Below the pieces are notes generated by a model. That model was not told the DNA's origin. It made no database searches and saw only the letters and a list, made by a program, of their open reading frames with translations. This document shows, in pieces, positions 8,767 through 17,592 of a stretch of 64,000 bases of DNA. How positions within the stretch are numbered: the stretch's first letter is position 1; every line of letters begins with the position of its first letter. The stretch covers positions 506,342 through 570,341 of the forward strand of contig CP001673.1 in the NCBI GenBank assembly GCA_000023725.1. The letters run 5' to 3'. The position numbers and the translations under genes are program-made. This stretch comes from Flavobacteriaceae bacterium 3519-10 (GTDB taxonomy: Bacteria; Bacteroidota; Bacteroidia; Flavobacteriales; Weeksellaceae).

Positions 8767-9480
8767 ATGCTCACACAGGAAAAAACCATAGGCGATTTCG
8801 TAGCAGAAAATTTCAGAACTGCCGAAGTCTTTAAAAAATATCATATCGATTTCTGCTGCAAAGGCGGAAGAACTGTTGAAGAAGCGTGCGATAAGAAAAA
8901 CGTAAACGCCGAAGATATCTACCGCGAACTAGAGGAAATTACGAAAGAAAAATCTTCAGATATCGATTTCAACTCATGGCCGCTGGATCTGCTGGCAGAT
9001 TACGTTGAAAAAACCCATCACCGTTACGTAGAAGAAAAAACGGCGATGCTGATTCCTTATTTAAGCAAACTCTGCAAAGTGCATGGCGACCGTCATCCGG
9101 AACTGTTTGAGATCAACGAACTTTTCCTTGGAAGTGCGCAGGATCTGGCTGCTCATATGAAGAAAGAAGAACTAATTTTGTTTCCGTTCATCAAAAAGAT
9201 GGTGGCGGCGAAAAGAAGCGGTGAAAAGATTGAGAAACCGCACTTCGGAACTGTAGAAAATCCGGTTGCGATGATGAAAGACGAGCATGAAGCTGAAGGT
9301 GACCGTTTCGTGAAGATTTCTGAGCTGACGAACGGGTATCAGTTCCCGGAGGACGCCTGCGGAACTTATCAGGTAACTTTCAAGATGCTTGAAGATTTCG
9401 AAAACGATCTTCACAAACATATCCACCTCGAAAACAATATCCTGTTCCCTAAAGCAATCGAGCTTGAAAAAATGTTCTAA
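8767..9480 (+). CDS. ric: Iron-sulfur cluster repair di-iron protein (RIC/ScdA/YtfE)
   Basis: Cytoplasmic di-iron protein that helps rebuild Fe-S clusters damaged by nitric oxide or oxidants. 237 residues. The N-terminal DUF542/ScdA_N domain ends in the paired cysteines C30-C31 (YHIDFCCKGG). The C-terminal hemerythrin-like bundle supplies the iron ligands in KTHHRY, KVHGDRHPEL, AAHMKKEE, KDEHEAEG and KHIHLENNILFP. Length and order match ScdA. It has its own promoter with a dyad at -33 and a terminator after it, and follows an Rrf2 regulator, so induction by nitrosative stress is likely (inference). Confidence 0.95.
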   Translation: MLTQEKTIGDFVAENFRTAEVFKKYHIDFCCKGGRTVEEACDKKNVNAEDIYRELEEITKEKSSDIDFNSWPLDLLADYVEKTHHRYVEEKTAMLIPYLSKLCKVHGDRHPELFEINELFLGSAQDLAAHMKKEELILFPFIKKMVAAKRSGEKIEKPHFGTVENPVAMMKDEHEAEGDRFVKISELTNGYQFPEDACGTYQVTFKMLEDFENDLHKHIHLENNILFPKAIELEKMF

Positions 9481-9508
9481 ATATTTATAATTGTTTAATT
9501 TGATAGGA

Positions 9509-9542
9509 AACCGTTTCTGCTTCGGCAGAGGCGGTTTTTTTT
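9509..9542 (+). terminator. Terminator of ric
   Basis: Arms AACCGTTTCTGC and GCAGAGGCGGTT (two G-U pairs) around a TTCG tetraloop, followed by a run of T. Confidence 0.88.
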
Positions 9543-9559
9543 GTGTCACGCTAAAGTTT

Positions 9560-10105
9560 TTACGTGCTAGCTTGATCATCAGCTTCGTACGAAACTGTAT
9601 TTCCCTGGATTTTTGCGGTTGTTGTATATGGATGTTCAGTGGCTTTAGCTTCAGACATTATGTGCAGCACCGTCCAGCCCTGTGCTTTAAGATAATCTGA
9701 AACCATTGCGCGATGGCAGCGCCACCAGACGGCTTCCGAACACATCATCGCGGTGGGATTTTGTAAAGCGTATGTTTTTAGCAGTTCTGCAGCATTTTTA
9801 AAGGTTTCAGTTTCCATATAATCTGCATAAGCCTGAAAAGATTTATTTCGCCAGGCAGTGTTTTTTGAGTTTGCTGCGGGCCTTCTGCGTCCGCCTAAAT
9901 CTTCAATGTAAATATATTCAATCCCATTTTCTGCGAGCGATTTCTTAAGTTCTCCCTGATCAAAATGAGGGAATTTTCGTGAACCCGGCAACCGTCGGAT
10001 GTCGGCGAGAACTTTAATATCAAAAGACCGCAGAAGTACAAGAAATTCTTCCAAACTTCGTGTTGAATGTCCGATGGTGTAGATGATGTTTTTCGGTGTA
10101 GCCAT
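9560..10105 (-). CDS. DUF488 domain protein
   Basis: 181 residues from the ATG at 10105, giving MATPKNIIYTIGHSTRS, the characteristic start of DUF488 (TIGHS motif); ten more residues to 10135 are less likely. Other family marks are ADIRRLPGSRKFPHF, YIYIEDLGGRR, and the cysteine motif MMCSEAVWWRCHRAMVSDYL. The family is widespread in bacteria and its reaction is unknown; the conserved Cys/Arg/His cluster suggests an enzyme. It stands alone on the minus strand between the ric terminator and the transketolase genes. Confidence 0.9.
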   Translation of the reverse strand: MATPKNIIYTIGHSTRSLEEFLVLLRSFDIKVLADIRRLPGSRKFPHFDQGELKKSLAENGIEYIYIEDLGGRRRPAANSKNTAWRNKSFQAYADYMETETFKNAAELLKTYALQNPTAMMCSEAVWWRCHRAMVSDYLKAQGWTVLHIMSEAKATEHPYTTTAKIQGNTVSYEADDQAST

Positions 10106-10184
10106 TGAAAAATGATTCAACTCAAAAATAAGCATATTTATCAGGAAACTTTTTTAACGGGATTTATTTGCAGTTCGGCATAAA

Positions 10185-10210
10185 AAAAACACGCCCGAAA
10201 GCGTGTTTTT
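10185..10210 (-). terminator. Terminator after the transketolase genes
   Basis: AAAAACACGC and GCGTGTTTTT (10 bp) around a 6-nt loop, 20 nt beyond the stop of the transketolase C-terminal subunit. A/T tracts flank both arms, so it may work in both directions. Confidence 0.82.
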
Positions 10211-10229
10211 AAATTCTGTGTACGATTAT

Positions 10230-11177
10230 CTATCTCGCCATTATTCTTTTTACCGCTGCTTTAACCGCATCTGCATCAATTTCATATTTCTTCATCAGTT
10301 CTGCAGGCGTTGCAGATTCTCCGAAGGTATCATTAACCGCCACAAATTCCTGGAGGGTAGGTCTTTTTCTTGAAAGCATCCCTGCAACCGATTCGCCCAA
10401 ACCACCAAGATAGTTGTGTTCTTCAGCGGTTATAATTTTACCTGTTTTTGCTACCGATTTAAGAATAATCTCTTCATCAAGCGGCTTGATTGTATGGATG
10501 TTGATTACTTCACATGAAATTCCTTCTTTTTCAAGCTCATCTGCCGCAACCAAAGATTCCCAAACCAAATGTCCGGTGGCCACAATCGTTACATCCGTAC
10601 CTTCCTGAAGCATAATTCCTTTACCGATTTCAAACGGCATGTCTTCAGGAATGAAAACCGGCACCACAGGTCGCCCGAATCTCAGATAAACAGGACCTTC
10701 AAAATCGGCAATGGCCAATGTTGCAGCTTTAGTTTGGTTATAATCGCAGGTATTGATCACGGTCATTCCCGGAAGCATTTTCATCATTCCGATGTCTTCT
10801 AGAACCTGGTGTGTTGCGCCGTCTTCACCTAAGGTAAGACCAGCGTGCGAAGCGCAGATTTTCACGTTTTTGTTGGAATAGGCAATCGACTGGCGGATCT
10901 GGTCGTAAACTCTGGATGTAGAGAAGTTCGCAAACGTTCCGGTAAACGGAATTTTGCCGTTAATCGTAAGACCGGCAGCGATGCCCATCATGTTGGCTTC
11001 GGCAATACCTACCTGAATGAAACGTTCAGGAGCTTTTTCGATAAATTTTTCCATCTTAAGCGAACCGATGAGGTCAGCGCACAATGCCACAACATTGGGA
11101 TTATTATCGGCTAATTCTGCGAGTCCGGCTCCGAAGCCTGACCGTGTATCTTTTTTTTCTGTATATGTAAATTTCAT
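10230..11177 (-). CDS. Transketolase, C-terminal (pyrimidine-binding and C) subunit
   Basis: Second half of a split transketolase of the pentose phosphate pathway; together the subunits move two-carbon units using thiamine diphosphate. 315 residues. The transketolase pyrimidine-binding domain is about residues 5-165, with FIQVGIAEANMMGIAAGL carrying the conserved Glu that activates the cofactor, and CASHAGLTLGEDGATHQ. The C-terminal domain follows (VATGHLVWESLVAADEL, AEEHNYLGGLGE). It lies 48 nt downstream of the N-terminal subunit. Two-gene transketolases are normal in this phylum; a related 1-deoxyxylulose-5-phosphate synthase is excluded by length and motifs. Confidence 0.94.
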   Translation of the reverse strand: MKFTYTEKKDTRSGFGAGLAELADNNPNVVALCADLIGSLKMEKFIEKAPERFIQVGIAEANMMGIAAGLTINGKIPFTGTFANFSTSRVYDQIRQSIAYSNKNVKICASHAGLTLGEDGATHQVLEDIGMMKMLPGMTVINTCDYNQTKAATLAIADFEGPVYLRFGRPVVPVFIPEDMPFEIGKGIMLQEGTDVTIVATGHLVWESLVAADELEKEGISCEVINIHTIKPLDEEIILKSVAKTGKIITAEEHNYLGGLGESVAGMLSRKRPTLQEFVAVNDTFGESATPAELMKKYEIDADAVKAAVKRIMAR

Positions 11178-11225
11178 TTGGAATCTGGATTTGTTTGATT
11201 GAGTAATAGCTGGTTCGTACAGGTT

Positions 11226-12077
11226 TTAGTAGTCTGCAGGCGCTTCAAGATAGAGCTGCTTGATGCCAAGCGCAAGTTGCTCATCATTTGGCGCTTTTCC
11301 GTGCCACGAGTGTGAACCCATCATATAATCAATGCCGAAGCCCATCTCAGTATTCAGAATGATCACCACAGGTTTGCCGTTGCCGGTTTCAGCTTTAGCA
11401 CGTTCCAGAATTGCAATAACGGTTTCGAGGTCGTTGCCGTTTTTTTCGTTAATTACTTTCCATCCGAAAGCTTCAAGTTTTGCGTGAAGATCACCAAGGC
11501 TCAAAACATCATCTACGTCACCGTCAATCTGGCGGTTGTTATAATCTATTGTAGCAATTAGATTGTCTACTTTATTATGAGCGGCAAACATTAAAGCTTC
11601 CCAAACCTGACCTTCCTGAAGTTCACCATCACCGTGAAGGGTGTAAACCAAAGCGTCATCACCATCCATCTTTTTTGCGAGAGCAGCACCAATTGCAACC
11701 GAGAGGCCCTGACCTAATGAGCCGGAAGCTACCCGAACGCCCGGAAGACCCTCATGTGTAGTCGGGTGGCCCTGAAGTCTGGAGTCGAGTTTCCTGAAAG
11801 TTTTAAGTTCCTCAACCGGGAAAAATCCGAATCTAGCGAGGGTAGAGTAGAACACGGGTGAAATATGCCCATTGGAAAGGAAAAAAAGATCCTCGCCACG
11901 ACCTTCCATCGTGAAAGGAAATTTATAGTTCAGCACCTTCCCATAAAGAGCGGTAAAAAACTCGGTGCAACCCAGGCTGCCACCCGGATGGCCGGAATTC
12001 ACCGCATGTACCATTCTAATAATGTCTCTTCGGATTTGCGTTGTAAGAGATTTCAACTCCTCAATACTTTTGCTCAT
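11226..12077 (-). CDS. Transketolase, N-terminal (thiamine diphosphate-binding) subunit
   Basis: First half of the split transketolase. 283 residues from the ATG at 12077 (MSKSIEELKSLTTQIRRDI); the 29 residues further upstream are not family-like. The cofactor motif runs from HGDGELQEGQVWEA to ATIDYNN, the GDG...NN signature that holds Mg and the diphosphate. HAVNSGHPGGSLG and GHPTTHEGLPGV are substrate and cofactor contacts. First gene of a two-gene minus-strand operon ending at the hairpin near 10200. Confidence 0.94.
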   Translation of the reverse strand: MSKSIEELKSLTTQIRRDIIRMVHAVNSGHPGGSLGCTEFFTALYGKVLNYKFPFTMEGRGEDLFFLSNGHISPVFYSTLARFGFFPVEELKTFRKLDSRLQGHPTTHEGLPGVRVASGSLGQGLSVAIGAALAKKMDGDDALVYTLHGDGELQEGQVWEALMFAAHNKVDNLIATIDYNNRQIDGDVDDVLSLGDLHAKLEAFGWKVINEKNGNDLETVIAILERAKAETGNGKPVVIILNTEMGFGIDYMMGSHSWHGKAPNDEQLALGIKQLYLEAPADY

Positions 12078-12297
12078 TATGTATGATTTATTTTGCCCGC
12101 TAAAGTACAAATTTTTGGCGGGCGCTGAAAGCATTATCTTCAAACAGAAGGCCCCGAAAGCCACATTTAGCTCGGTTTTTCAGATAATTCTTTTAATTAC
12201 AGAAAGTGTCTTTCCAACGTTGTAGCTATTGCAGGCAAAAGAAATCCGATGCATTATAACACCGGCAGCACTTCAATAATATTCCGCCTAAATTTCA

Positions 12298-12305
12298 TAA
12301 ATTTG
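12298..12305 (+). promoter_or_regulatory. -7 promoter box of alaS
   Basis: TAAATTTG, 48 nt before the ATG. No TTTG at the right distance upstream. The rest of the 276-nt gap back to the transketolase start shows nothing else that I can identify. Confidence 0.4.
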
Positions 12306-12353
12306 CGCCCATCCTGTGATGATCATCAAGATCTGCACAGCTAAAACTTACCT

Positions 12354-15035
12354 ATGACTTCACAACAGATACGCCAGCAGTTTTTAGATTATTTTCAAAG
12401 CAAAGGACACCTCATCGTACCTTCAGCACCGATTGTTCTTAAAGATGATCCTACGCTCATGTTTTCCAACTCCGGAATGACGCAGTTTAAGGATTACTTT
12501 CTGGGTTATAAAGATCCTAAAGCACCGCGCATTGCCGACACACAGAAATGTCTTCGGGTATCCGGAAAGCATAACGATCTGGATGATGTTGGCCGCGATA
12601 CCTATCACCACACGATGTTTGAGATGTTGGGTAACTGGTCGTTTGGCGATTATTTTAAAGAAGAAGCCATCGGTTTTGCCTGGGAACTGCTTACTGAAGT
12701 GTATAAAATTCCAAAGGAAGATCTGTACGTAACCGTATTTGAAGGCGACAGTGTTGAAGATCTTGCGCGCGACCAGGACGCTTATAATTTCTGGAAAAAA
12801 CATATTGATGAAGGCCGCATTATCAACGGCAACAAGAAAGATAATTTCTGGGAGATGGGCGAGAGCGGACCTTGTGGACCGTGCTCTGAAATCCACGTCG
12901 ATCTGAGGACGGCCGAGGAAAAGGGAATGGTTTCCGCACTGGATCTGGTAAATAATGATCATCCGCAGGTGGTGGAAATCTGGAATCTCGTTTTTATGGA
13001 ATTCAACCGGAAAGCCGACGGCAGTCTGGAGAAGCTTCCTGCACAGCATGTGGATACAGGAATGGGCTTCGAACGTCTATGCATGGCCTTGCAGGGAAAA
13101 ACATCCAATTACGATACCGATGTATTTACACCGCTTATTCAAAAAGTTGAGGAAATTTCCGGACTCCGATATACCGGAATATTAACCGACGAGAAAGATA
13201 TCGCCATCCGCGTGGTGGTAGATCATATCCGTGCTGTAGCCTTTGCAATTGCTGATGGGCAGTTGCCTTCAAACGGGGGCGCGGGTTATGTAATCCGCAG
13301 GATTTTGCGCCGTGCGATATCGTACGCTTACCGTTTTCTGGGAATGAAGGAAGCTTTTCTGTTCGAACTGGTTGGCGTTTTGCAAACCGAAATGGGCAGT
13401 TACTTTGCGGAACTTTCTCGCCAGCAGAAACTGGTGACAGAGGTTATTAAAGAAGAAGAAATTTCTTTCCTCAAAACAATTGAACTTGGATTAAAGCGAA
13501 TTGACTTGGTTATTAACGATACCATTTCGAAAAACGAAAAAACACTTCCCGGTGCTGCGGTTTTCGAGTTATATGATACGTACGGATTTCCGGCAGACCT
13601 ATCAAGAATTATTGCCGAAGAACAGCAGCTTACAATCGATGAAGCCGGTTTCAACGAAGAAATGGCCAAGCAAAAGCAGCGTTCTAAAAAATCCTCAGCA
13701 CAGAAAGTGTATGACTGGGTGATTCTTGAGGAAAAAGAGCAGCAATTCGTAGGTTACGACGACACTGAAACCGAAACTTACATTACGCGTTACCGCAAAG
13801 TTGAAAATAAAGACGGCGAATATTACCAGATTGTACTTTCCAAATCCCCTTTCTATCCGGAAGGCGGCGGACAGGTAGGCGACCACGGAATTCTTGTGCC
13901 GAGCTATGCTAAAAATTTCAATATCGTAAGTCCACAGAAATTTTTAGATCAGCTTGCTTCTGAAAATAATTCCGACCGTCCATCAGAGGTGATTGAAGTT
14001 TTGGATACCCGCAAAGAAAATAACCTTATTATATCTTTGATCAAAGAAATGCCCAAAGATGCAGGTGCAGTTTTCTATGCAAAAGTGAACCGCGATGAGC
14101 GCCGCAATACACAGGCAAATCACTCGGTAACGCACCTTTTGCACGAAGCATTGCGTGAAGTTTTAGGAACGCATGTGGAGCAGAAAGGTTCTTTTGTAGG
14201 GCCGGAATATCTTCGTTTCGATTTCTCGCATTTCGCGAAACTGACGGATGAAGAACTAAAGTTGGTTGAAGAAAAGGTAAATACGAAAATAAAAGAGAAC
14301 ATCTCACTTGAAGAATTCCGCAATATCCCAATTTCCGAAGCGATGGAAAAAGGCGCGATGGCGCTGTTCGGCGAAAAGTACGGCGATAATGTGAGAATGA
14401 TCCAGTTCGGAACATCGCGTGAACTTTGTGGCGGAACCCACGTAAGAAACACCGCTGAAATTGGCTTTTTCAAGATTCAGAGCGAAAGTTCCACGGCAGC
14501 AGGAATCCGCAGAATTGAAGCGATCGCAGGTGATCAGGCGACGGCTTATTTCAATAATCTCGAATCTCAGTTTAAAGAGATTTCAGCATTGTTAAAAACC
14601 AAAGATATAAGCAAAACAGTTGAGAAATTGCTCGAAGAAAATGCCGCTTTAAAAAGTGAGATCGAAGCATTTAAAAAAGAGAAAGCCAAAGCAGAAACCG
14701 GTAACTGGAAGAATGATTTCACCGAAAGCGCAGGCAAAAAACTGCTCGTGAAGAAGGTTTCGTTAGATTCTGCCAGCGTTAAAGACATTGTATTTCAGCT
14801 TAAAAAAGAAGTTGCGGGCAGCGTGATCATCATCATTTCCGATGCTGATGGCAAACCTATGATTACTGTTGGAGTGTCTGCCGATCTGGAAACACAATAT
14901 CACGCCGGAAACATCGTAAAAGAGTTGGCTAAAGAAATTCAGGGCGGCGGCGGCGGAAATCCCGGTTTCGCGACTGCAGGCGGTAAAAATTTAGCCGGAA
15001 TTGATGAGGCGTACAACAAAGCACTTTTGATTTAA
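12354..15035 (+). CDS. alaS: Alanine--tRNA ligase
   Basis: Charges tRNA-Ala and clears mischarged Ser/Gly. 893 residues, full length. The class II catalytic core is at 1-400 (motif with [20 protein letters not shown]; tRNA-recognition region [14 protein letters not shown]). The editing domain has the zinc ligands in [11 protein letters not shown] and [17 protein letters not shown] coiled coil ([21 protein letters not shown]) leads to the C-Ala domain ending in the glycine run before NPGFATAGG. Monocistronic, between its own -7 box and a strong bidirectional hairpin. Confidence 0.98.
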   Translation: MTSQQIRQQFLDYFQSKGHLIVPSAPIVLKDDPTLMFSNSGMTQFKDYFLGYKDPKAPRIADTQKCLRVSGKHNDLDDVGRDTYHHTMFEMLGNWSFGDYFKEEAIGFAWELLTEVYKIPKEDLYVTVFEGDSVEDLARDQDAYNFWKKHIDEGRIINGNKKDNFWEMGESGPCGPCSEIHVDLRTAEEKGMVSALDLVNNDHPQVVEIWNLVFMEFNRKADGSLEKLPAQHVDTGMGFERLCMALQGKTSNYDTDVFTPLIQKVEEISGLRYTGILTDEKDIAIRVVVDHIRAVAFAIADGQLPSNGGAGYVIRRILRRAISYAYRFLGMKEAFLFELVGVLQTEMGSYFAELSRQQKLVTEVIKEEEISFLKTIELGLKRIDLVINDTISKNEKTLPGAAVFELYDTYGFPADLSRIIAEEQQLTIDEAGFNEEMAKQKQRSKKSSAQKVYDWVILEEKEQQFVGYDDTETETYITRYRKVENKDGEYYQIVLSKSPFYPEGGGQVGDHGILVPSYAKNFNIVSPQKFLDQLASENNSDRPSEVIEVLDTRKENNLIISLIKEMPKDAGAVFYAKVNRDERRNTQANHSVTHLLHEALREVLGTHVEQKGSFVGPEYLRFDFSHFAKLTDEELKLVEEKVNTKIKENISLEEFRNIPISEAMEKGAMALFGEKYGDNVRMIQFGTSRELCGGTHVRNTAEIGFFKIQSESSTAAGIRRIEAIAGDQATAYFNNLESQFKEISALLKTKDISKTVEKLLEENAALKSEIEAFKKEKAKAETGNWKNDFTESAGKKLLVKKVSLDSASVKDIVFQLKKEVAGSVIIIISDADGKPMITVGVSADLETQYHAGNIVKELAKEIQGGGGGNPGFATAGGKNLAGIDEAYNKALLI

Positions 15036-15054
15036 GCCTTCAAAAAAAATGTAT

Positions 15055-15090
15055 AAAAATCCCGGGAAGAAAACTCTTTCCGGGATTTTT
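15055..15090 (+). terminator. Bidirectional terminator after alaS
   Basis: A 16-bp stem (15055-15070 with 15075-15090, one G-U pair) and an AAAC loop, with A and T tracts at the two ends. It can end both alaS and the minus-strand small protein gene whose stop is at 15118. Confidence 0.9.
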
Positions 15091-15117
15091 TATAAAAGTG
15101 TGTATGAATGTGTAATG

Positions 15118-15360
15118 TTAATCTCTGTTGCCGTTACCTCTGGCTACCAATGCGATGATCACGATAAGAATCAGAGCACCAATTACCCAGACCAGCGGAT
15201 TGCTCATCCAACCGTCGCCCATCGCGCCGCCTTTATCTACATCAACATCTACCTTGAGATCGGCAGCACCGTCCTGTGCTTTTACGAGTATTGTGGCGAA
15301 ATTTGCAACCAGTGCAAGTGCAAAAAACTGTATCTTGGTGAGTAGGTTAGAACGTGTCAT
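15118..15360 (-). CDS. Small secreted/membrane protein, tandem paralogue A
   Basis: 80 residues with no recognisable family. A Sec signal peptide (about 1-28, ending near VKAQ) is followed by an acidic stretch (DLKVDVDVDKGGAMGDG) and one hydrophobic helix (PLVWVIGALILIVIIALVA), then a short basic tail. Its first nine residues, MTRSNLLTK, are identical to those of the next gene upstream, and both share an element 31 nt before the start. Together they form a recent tandem duplication. Function unknown; a small single-pass inner-membrane protein with an acidic periplasmic segment is the best description. Confidence 0.75.
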   Translation of the reverse strand: MTRSNLLTKIQFFALALVANFATILVKAQDGAADLKVDVDVDKGGAMGDGWMSNPLVWVIGALILIVIIALVARGNGNRD

Positions 15361-15390
15361 AATTTATTTTTTAATGTTTATACTTCTGCC

Positions 15391-15408
15391 ATTCACAAAG
15401 TGTACCAA
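15391..15408 (-). repeat. Duplicated upstream element, copy 1
   Basis: The plus strand reads ATTCnnAAAGTGTACCAA. The same pattern recurs at 15761-15778, each starting 31 nt from its start codon. On the minus strand it begins TTGGTACAC, which could supply a -33 TTG, with TAA(A)CATTA as a poor -7. Confidence 0.55.
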
Positions 15409-15496
15409 AGAGTTCTCGGGACCGTAATCCGTGCTGATGTTGGCGATTTTCCGAAGAGCTGAATGTATTTCGTGAGCTATAGAAATAATGCAGCCG

Positions 15497-15730
15497 TTAT
15501 TTGCGGCGGCCTTTAATCACAAAAATCAGAATGGTAATCGCAACGAGAGCAAAAACTACAAGTAATATAGGGTTGCTAGGGAAGGTTTCGGCGCCTTGGT
15601 CCTGAGTTTCGCCTGCTTCAACCGAGAAATCTGCTGCTTTTTCCTGTGCGGTTACGAGTAAGGTGGCGAAATTAAGAACAAGCGCTGCGGCGAAGAATTT
15701 TATTTTGGTGAGTAGGTTAGAACGTGTCAT
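15497..15730 (-). CDS. Small secreted/membrane protein, tandem paralogue B
   Basis: 77 residues, clearly homologous to the 80-residue protein downstream. It has the same start MTRSNLLTK, the same type of signal peptide (LVLNFATLLVTAQ), an acidic middle (VEAGETQDQGAETF), one transmembrane helix (ILLVVFALVAITILIFVI) and a basic end KGRRK. The acidic middles have diverged most, while signal peptide and helix are kept. No family recognised. It has its own copy of the upstream element. Confidence 0.75.
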   Translation of the reverse strand: MTRSNLLTKIKFFAAALVLNFATLLVTAQEKAADFSVEAGETQDQGAETFPSNPILLVVFALVAITILIFVIKGRRK

Positions 15731-15760
15731 TTTTTTTTATTCTTAATGTTACGTTCCCAC

Positions 15761-15778
15761 ATTCTAAAAGTGTACCAA
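15761..15778 (-). repeat. Duplicated upstream element, copy 2
   Basis: Same ATTCnnAAAGTGTACCAA pattern as at 15391-15408, at the identical distance from the start codon of its gene. Confidence 0.55.
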
Positions 15779-15814
15779 GATAATTTCGTTGCTTTATTTA
15801 GATGAAATTATTTT

Positions 15815-16312
15815 TTAAAGTACGCATTCCATCAGATAATCATCCATCACAAAACCGTTCCCGATATCGGTAACGGCCTCGGTATAGACCCGAAAACCCT
15901 GCGATTCATAGACAGATTTCGCGGGATTGTTTTTATTTACATTCAGAATTATCTTAATGTCGCCACTTTCGGGAACTGTTTTTTTAAGAAATGTAAGCGC
16001 CGCTTTGCCGATGCCTTTTCCTTTCGCTGCCGGAACTAAATAAAGCCTGTGAAGTTTGGTGGTAGAGGCTTTGTAATGATTTTCGAAACCTATAAAACCG
16101 ACCGCTTCATTTTCATTAAATAGTAGAAAATACTGGTAATTGGGATTACTGAACTGTAAAGTAATCTCGCTGGCTGAGTACATTTCCGCCAGCATATAAT
16201 CGATTTGCTCTCCAGATAATATATCGCTGTACGCTGCACGCCACGATTCTTCTGCAAGCGTGCGGATGAGTTCGGTATCTGCTTCGGAAGCTTTTAGAAA
16301 ACGGATGTCCAT
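15815..16312 (-). CDS. GNAT-family N-acetyltransferase
   Basis: 165-residue acetyl-CoA-dependent acetyltransferase. The acetyl-CoA loop is LHRLYLVPAAKGKGIGKAAL (R/Q-x-x-G-x-G/A motif), followed by FLKK and the C-terminal NKNNPAKSVYESQGFRVY, typical of the family. The acceptor (small molecule or protein N-terminus) cannot be predicted. It begins 9 nt after the stop of the metallophosphoesterase upstream, so the two are probably co-transcribed. Confidence 0.9.
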   Translation of the reverse strand: MDIRFLKASEADTELIRTLAEESWRAAYSDILSGEQIDYMLAEMYSASEITLQFSNPNYQYFLLFNENEAVGFIGFENHYKASTTKLHRLYLVPAAKGKGIGKAALTFLKKTVPESGDIKIILNVNKNNPAKSVYESQGFRVYTEAVTDIGNGFVMDDYLMECVL

Positions 16313-16321
16313 TTTAGAAGG

Positions 16322-17527
16322 TTATTGAAGTTCGAACAGTGTAATTTCAGGCGTAATTCCTACGCGACCCGGGAAACCGATTACACCAAAACCGCGGTTT
16401 ACGTAAAGTAATTTTCCCTCGCTTTCGTATAAATCTGCCCATTTTTTATAACGGTACTGCACCGGCGACCACCGCACGTTCTTGAGGTCGAGACCAAACT
16501 GCATCCCGTGGGTGTGGCCCGAAAGGGTAAGGTGGATATTCGCAGGATGTTTCTTCACAATCTCATCAAAATGGGTGGGATCATGGCTCATCAGGATTTT
16601 TGCGGCGTCGCGCGGAATTCCGGCAGCGGCCTTGTTCAGGTCGCCGTATTGTGGAAAAGGCTTTAGACCCCAGTTTTCAACTCCCAACAGATATAGTTTT
16701 TCGCCACCACGTTCAATCACGCGGTGTTCATTCCGGAGTAATTCGAATCCGGCCTGCTTCTGAAGTTCGGTAAGCAGCGGAATGTTCCGGTCTTTGTCAG
16801 CCTTGGTGAGCCATTCTGCATAGTCGCCGTAATCATGGTTGCCAAGCACCGAAAATTTACCGTCTTTGGCATTTATTCCGGCAAACTTTTGAACAAAAGG
16901 CTTGAATTCCTGCGCGTAATTATTAACCATATCACCTGTGAAAAGAACCAAATCTGCATTTTGGGCCTTTATCAAATCAATCGCTGGCTGCAATTTTTCA
17001 GGATTTAAAAAGCTGCCCGCATGAACATCTGATATCTGTACGATTTTATAGCCTTTGAAGGCTGCCGGCAGTCCGGGGATCTTAATTTTTACCCGCCGCA
17101 CGCTATGGCGGTATTTTCCAAAGACAATCCCATCAATTATCAGGGCAGAAAACACCCCGGCAATACCCAGTGCAGCCAGGCTCACAAATTTACGCCGCTC
17201 GGGGTAATAAGATTCGGGTCTCGCGAAGAATGTGAACAGATAGTTGAAAAAGCGTGTAATATCTTCGAGAAAAAGAAAAAAGATCACAAATAATTTCGGC
17301 AGCATAAAGATGAGAAAAACTGAAGCTACGATCTGGATGCGTTGTGCATCGCGGTCGCTGCGTCGAAAATTCAGCAGTTCGTAGATGAAAAAAGCGTAGG
17401 TAATAACAGTAATTACCCAATAGGCACTGCGCAGCCACGAATTTGTGGTGAGTGTTTTAAACGCCTGATATACATAGAATTCCAGAATAAAAGTAATTCC
17501 GGTAATAATGAGAAAATTTTTTTGCAT
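16322..17527 (-). CDS. Membrane-anchored metallophosphoesterase (YaeI-like)
   Basis: 401 residues from the ATG at 17527; eight extra residues to 17551 would start inside a terminator hairpin. Four hydrophobic segments (about 1-22, 29-50, 65-95 and 120-145) anchor a C-terminal calcineurin-like domain with all metal-binding motifs: QISDVHAGS, FTGDMVNN, LGNHDYGDY, MSHDP and SGHTHGMQFG. The related E. coli YaeI acts on lipid A or UDP-diacylglucosamine-type substrates, but substrate specificity here is unknown. The catalytic domain probably faces the periplasm or the cytoplasmic leaflet. Co-directional with the GNAT gene after it. Confidence 0.9.
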   Translation of the reverse strand: MQKNFLIITGITFILEFYVYQAFKTLTTNSWLRSAYWVITVITYAFFIYELLNFRRSDRDAQRIQIVASVFLIFMLPKLFVIFFLFLEDITRFFNYLFTFFARPESYYPERRKFVSLAALGIAGVFSALIIDGIVFGKYRHSVRRVKIKIPGLPAAFKGYKIVQISDVHAGSFLNPEKLQPAIDLIKAQNADLVLFTGDMVNNYAQEFKPFVQKFAGINAKDGKFSVLGNHDYGDYAEWLTKADKDRNIPLLTELQKQAGFELLRNEHRVIERGGEKLYLLGVENWGLKPFPQYGDLNKAAAGIPRDAAKILMSHDPTHFDEIVKKHPANIHLTLSGHTHGMQFGLDLKNVRWSPVQYRYKKWADLYESEGKLLYVNRGFGVIGFPGRVGITPEITLFELQ

Positions 17528-17543
17528 CGTCTGTAAATTAAAA

Positions 17544-17570
17544 AAGCACAAACGGTATTGATTTGTGCTT
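17544..17570 (-). terminator. Terminator of the KAS III-like gene
   Basis: On the minus strand: AAGCACAAA, a 9-nt loop, TTTGTGCTT, then T5. It lies 22 nt past the stop at 17593. Confidence 0.82.
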
Positions 17571-17592
17571 CTGTTATTTTTAAGGCTGATTT

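Noticed and set aside
12095-12123. GCCCGC/GCGGGC inverted repeat before the transketolase gene
   Set aside because: Only 6 bp with a 17-nt loop; not enough to call an operator or hairpin.
15049-15427. Plus-strand frames opposite the 80-residue membrane protein
   Set aside because: The minus-strand frame has a signal peptide, helix and a paralogue next door; the plus frames begin in the alaS terminator or have no features.
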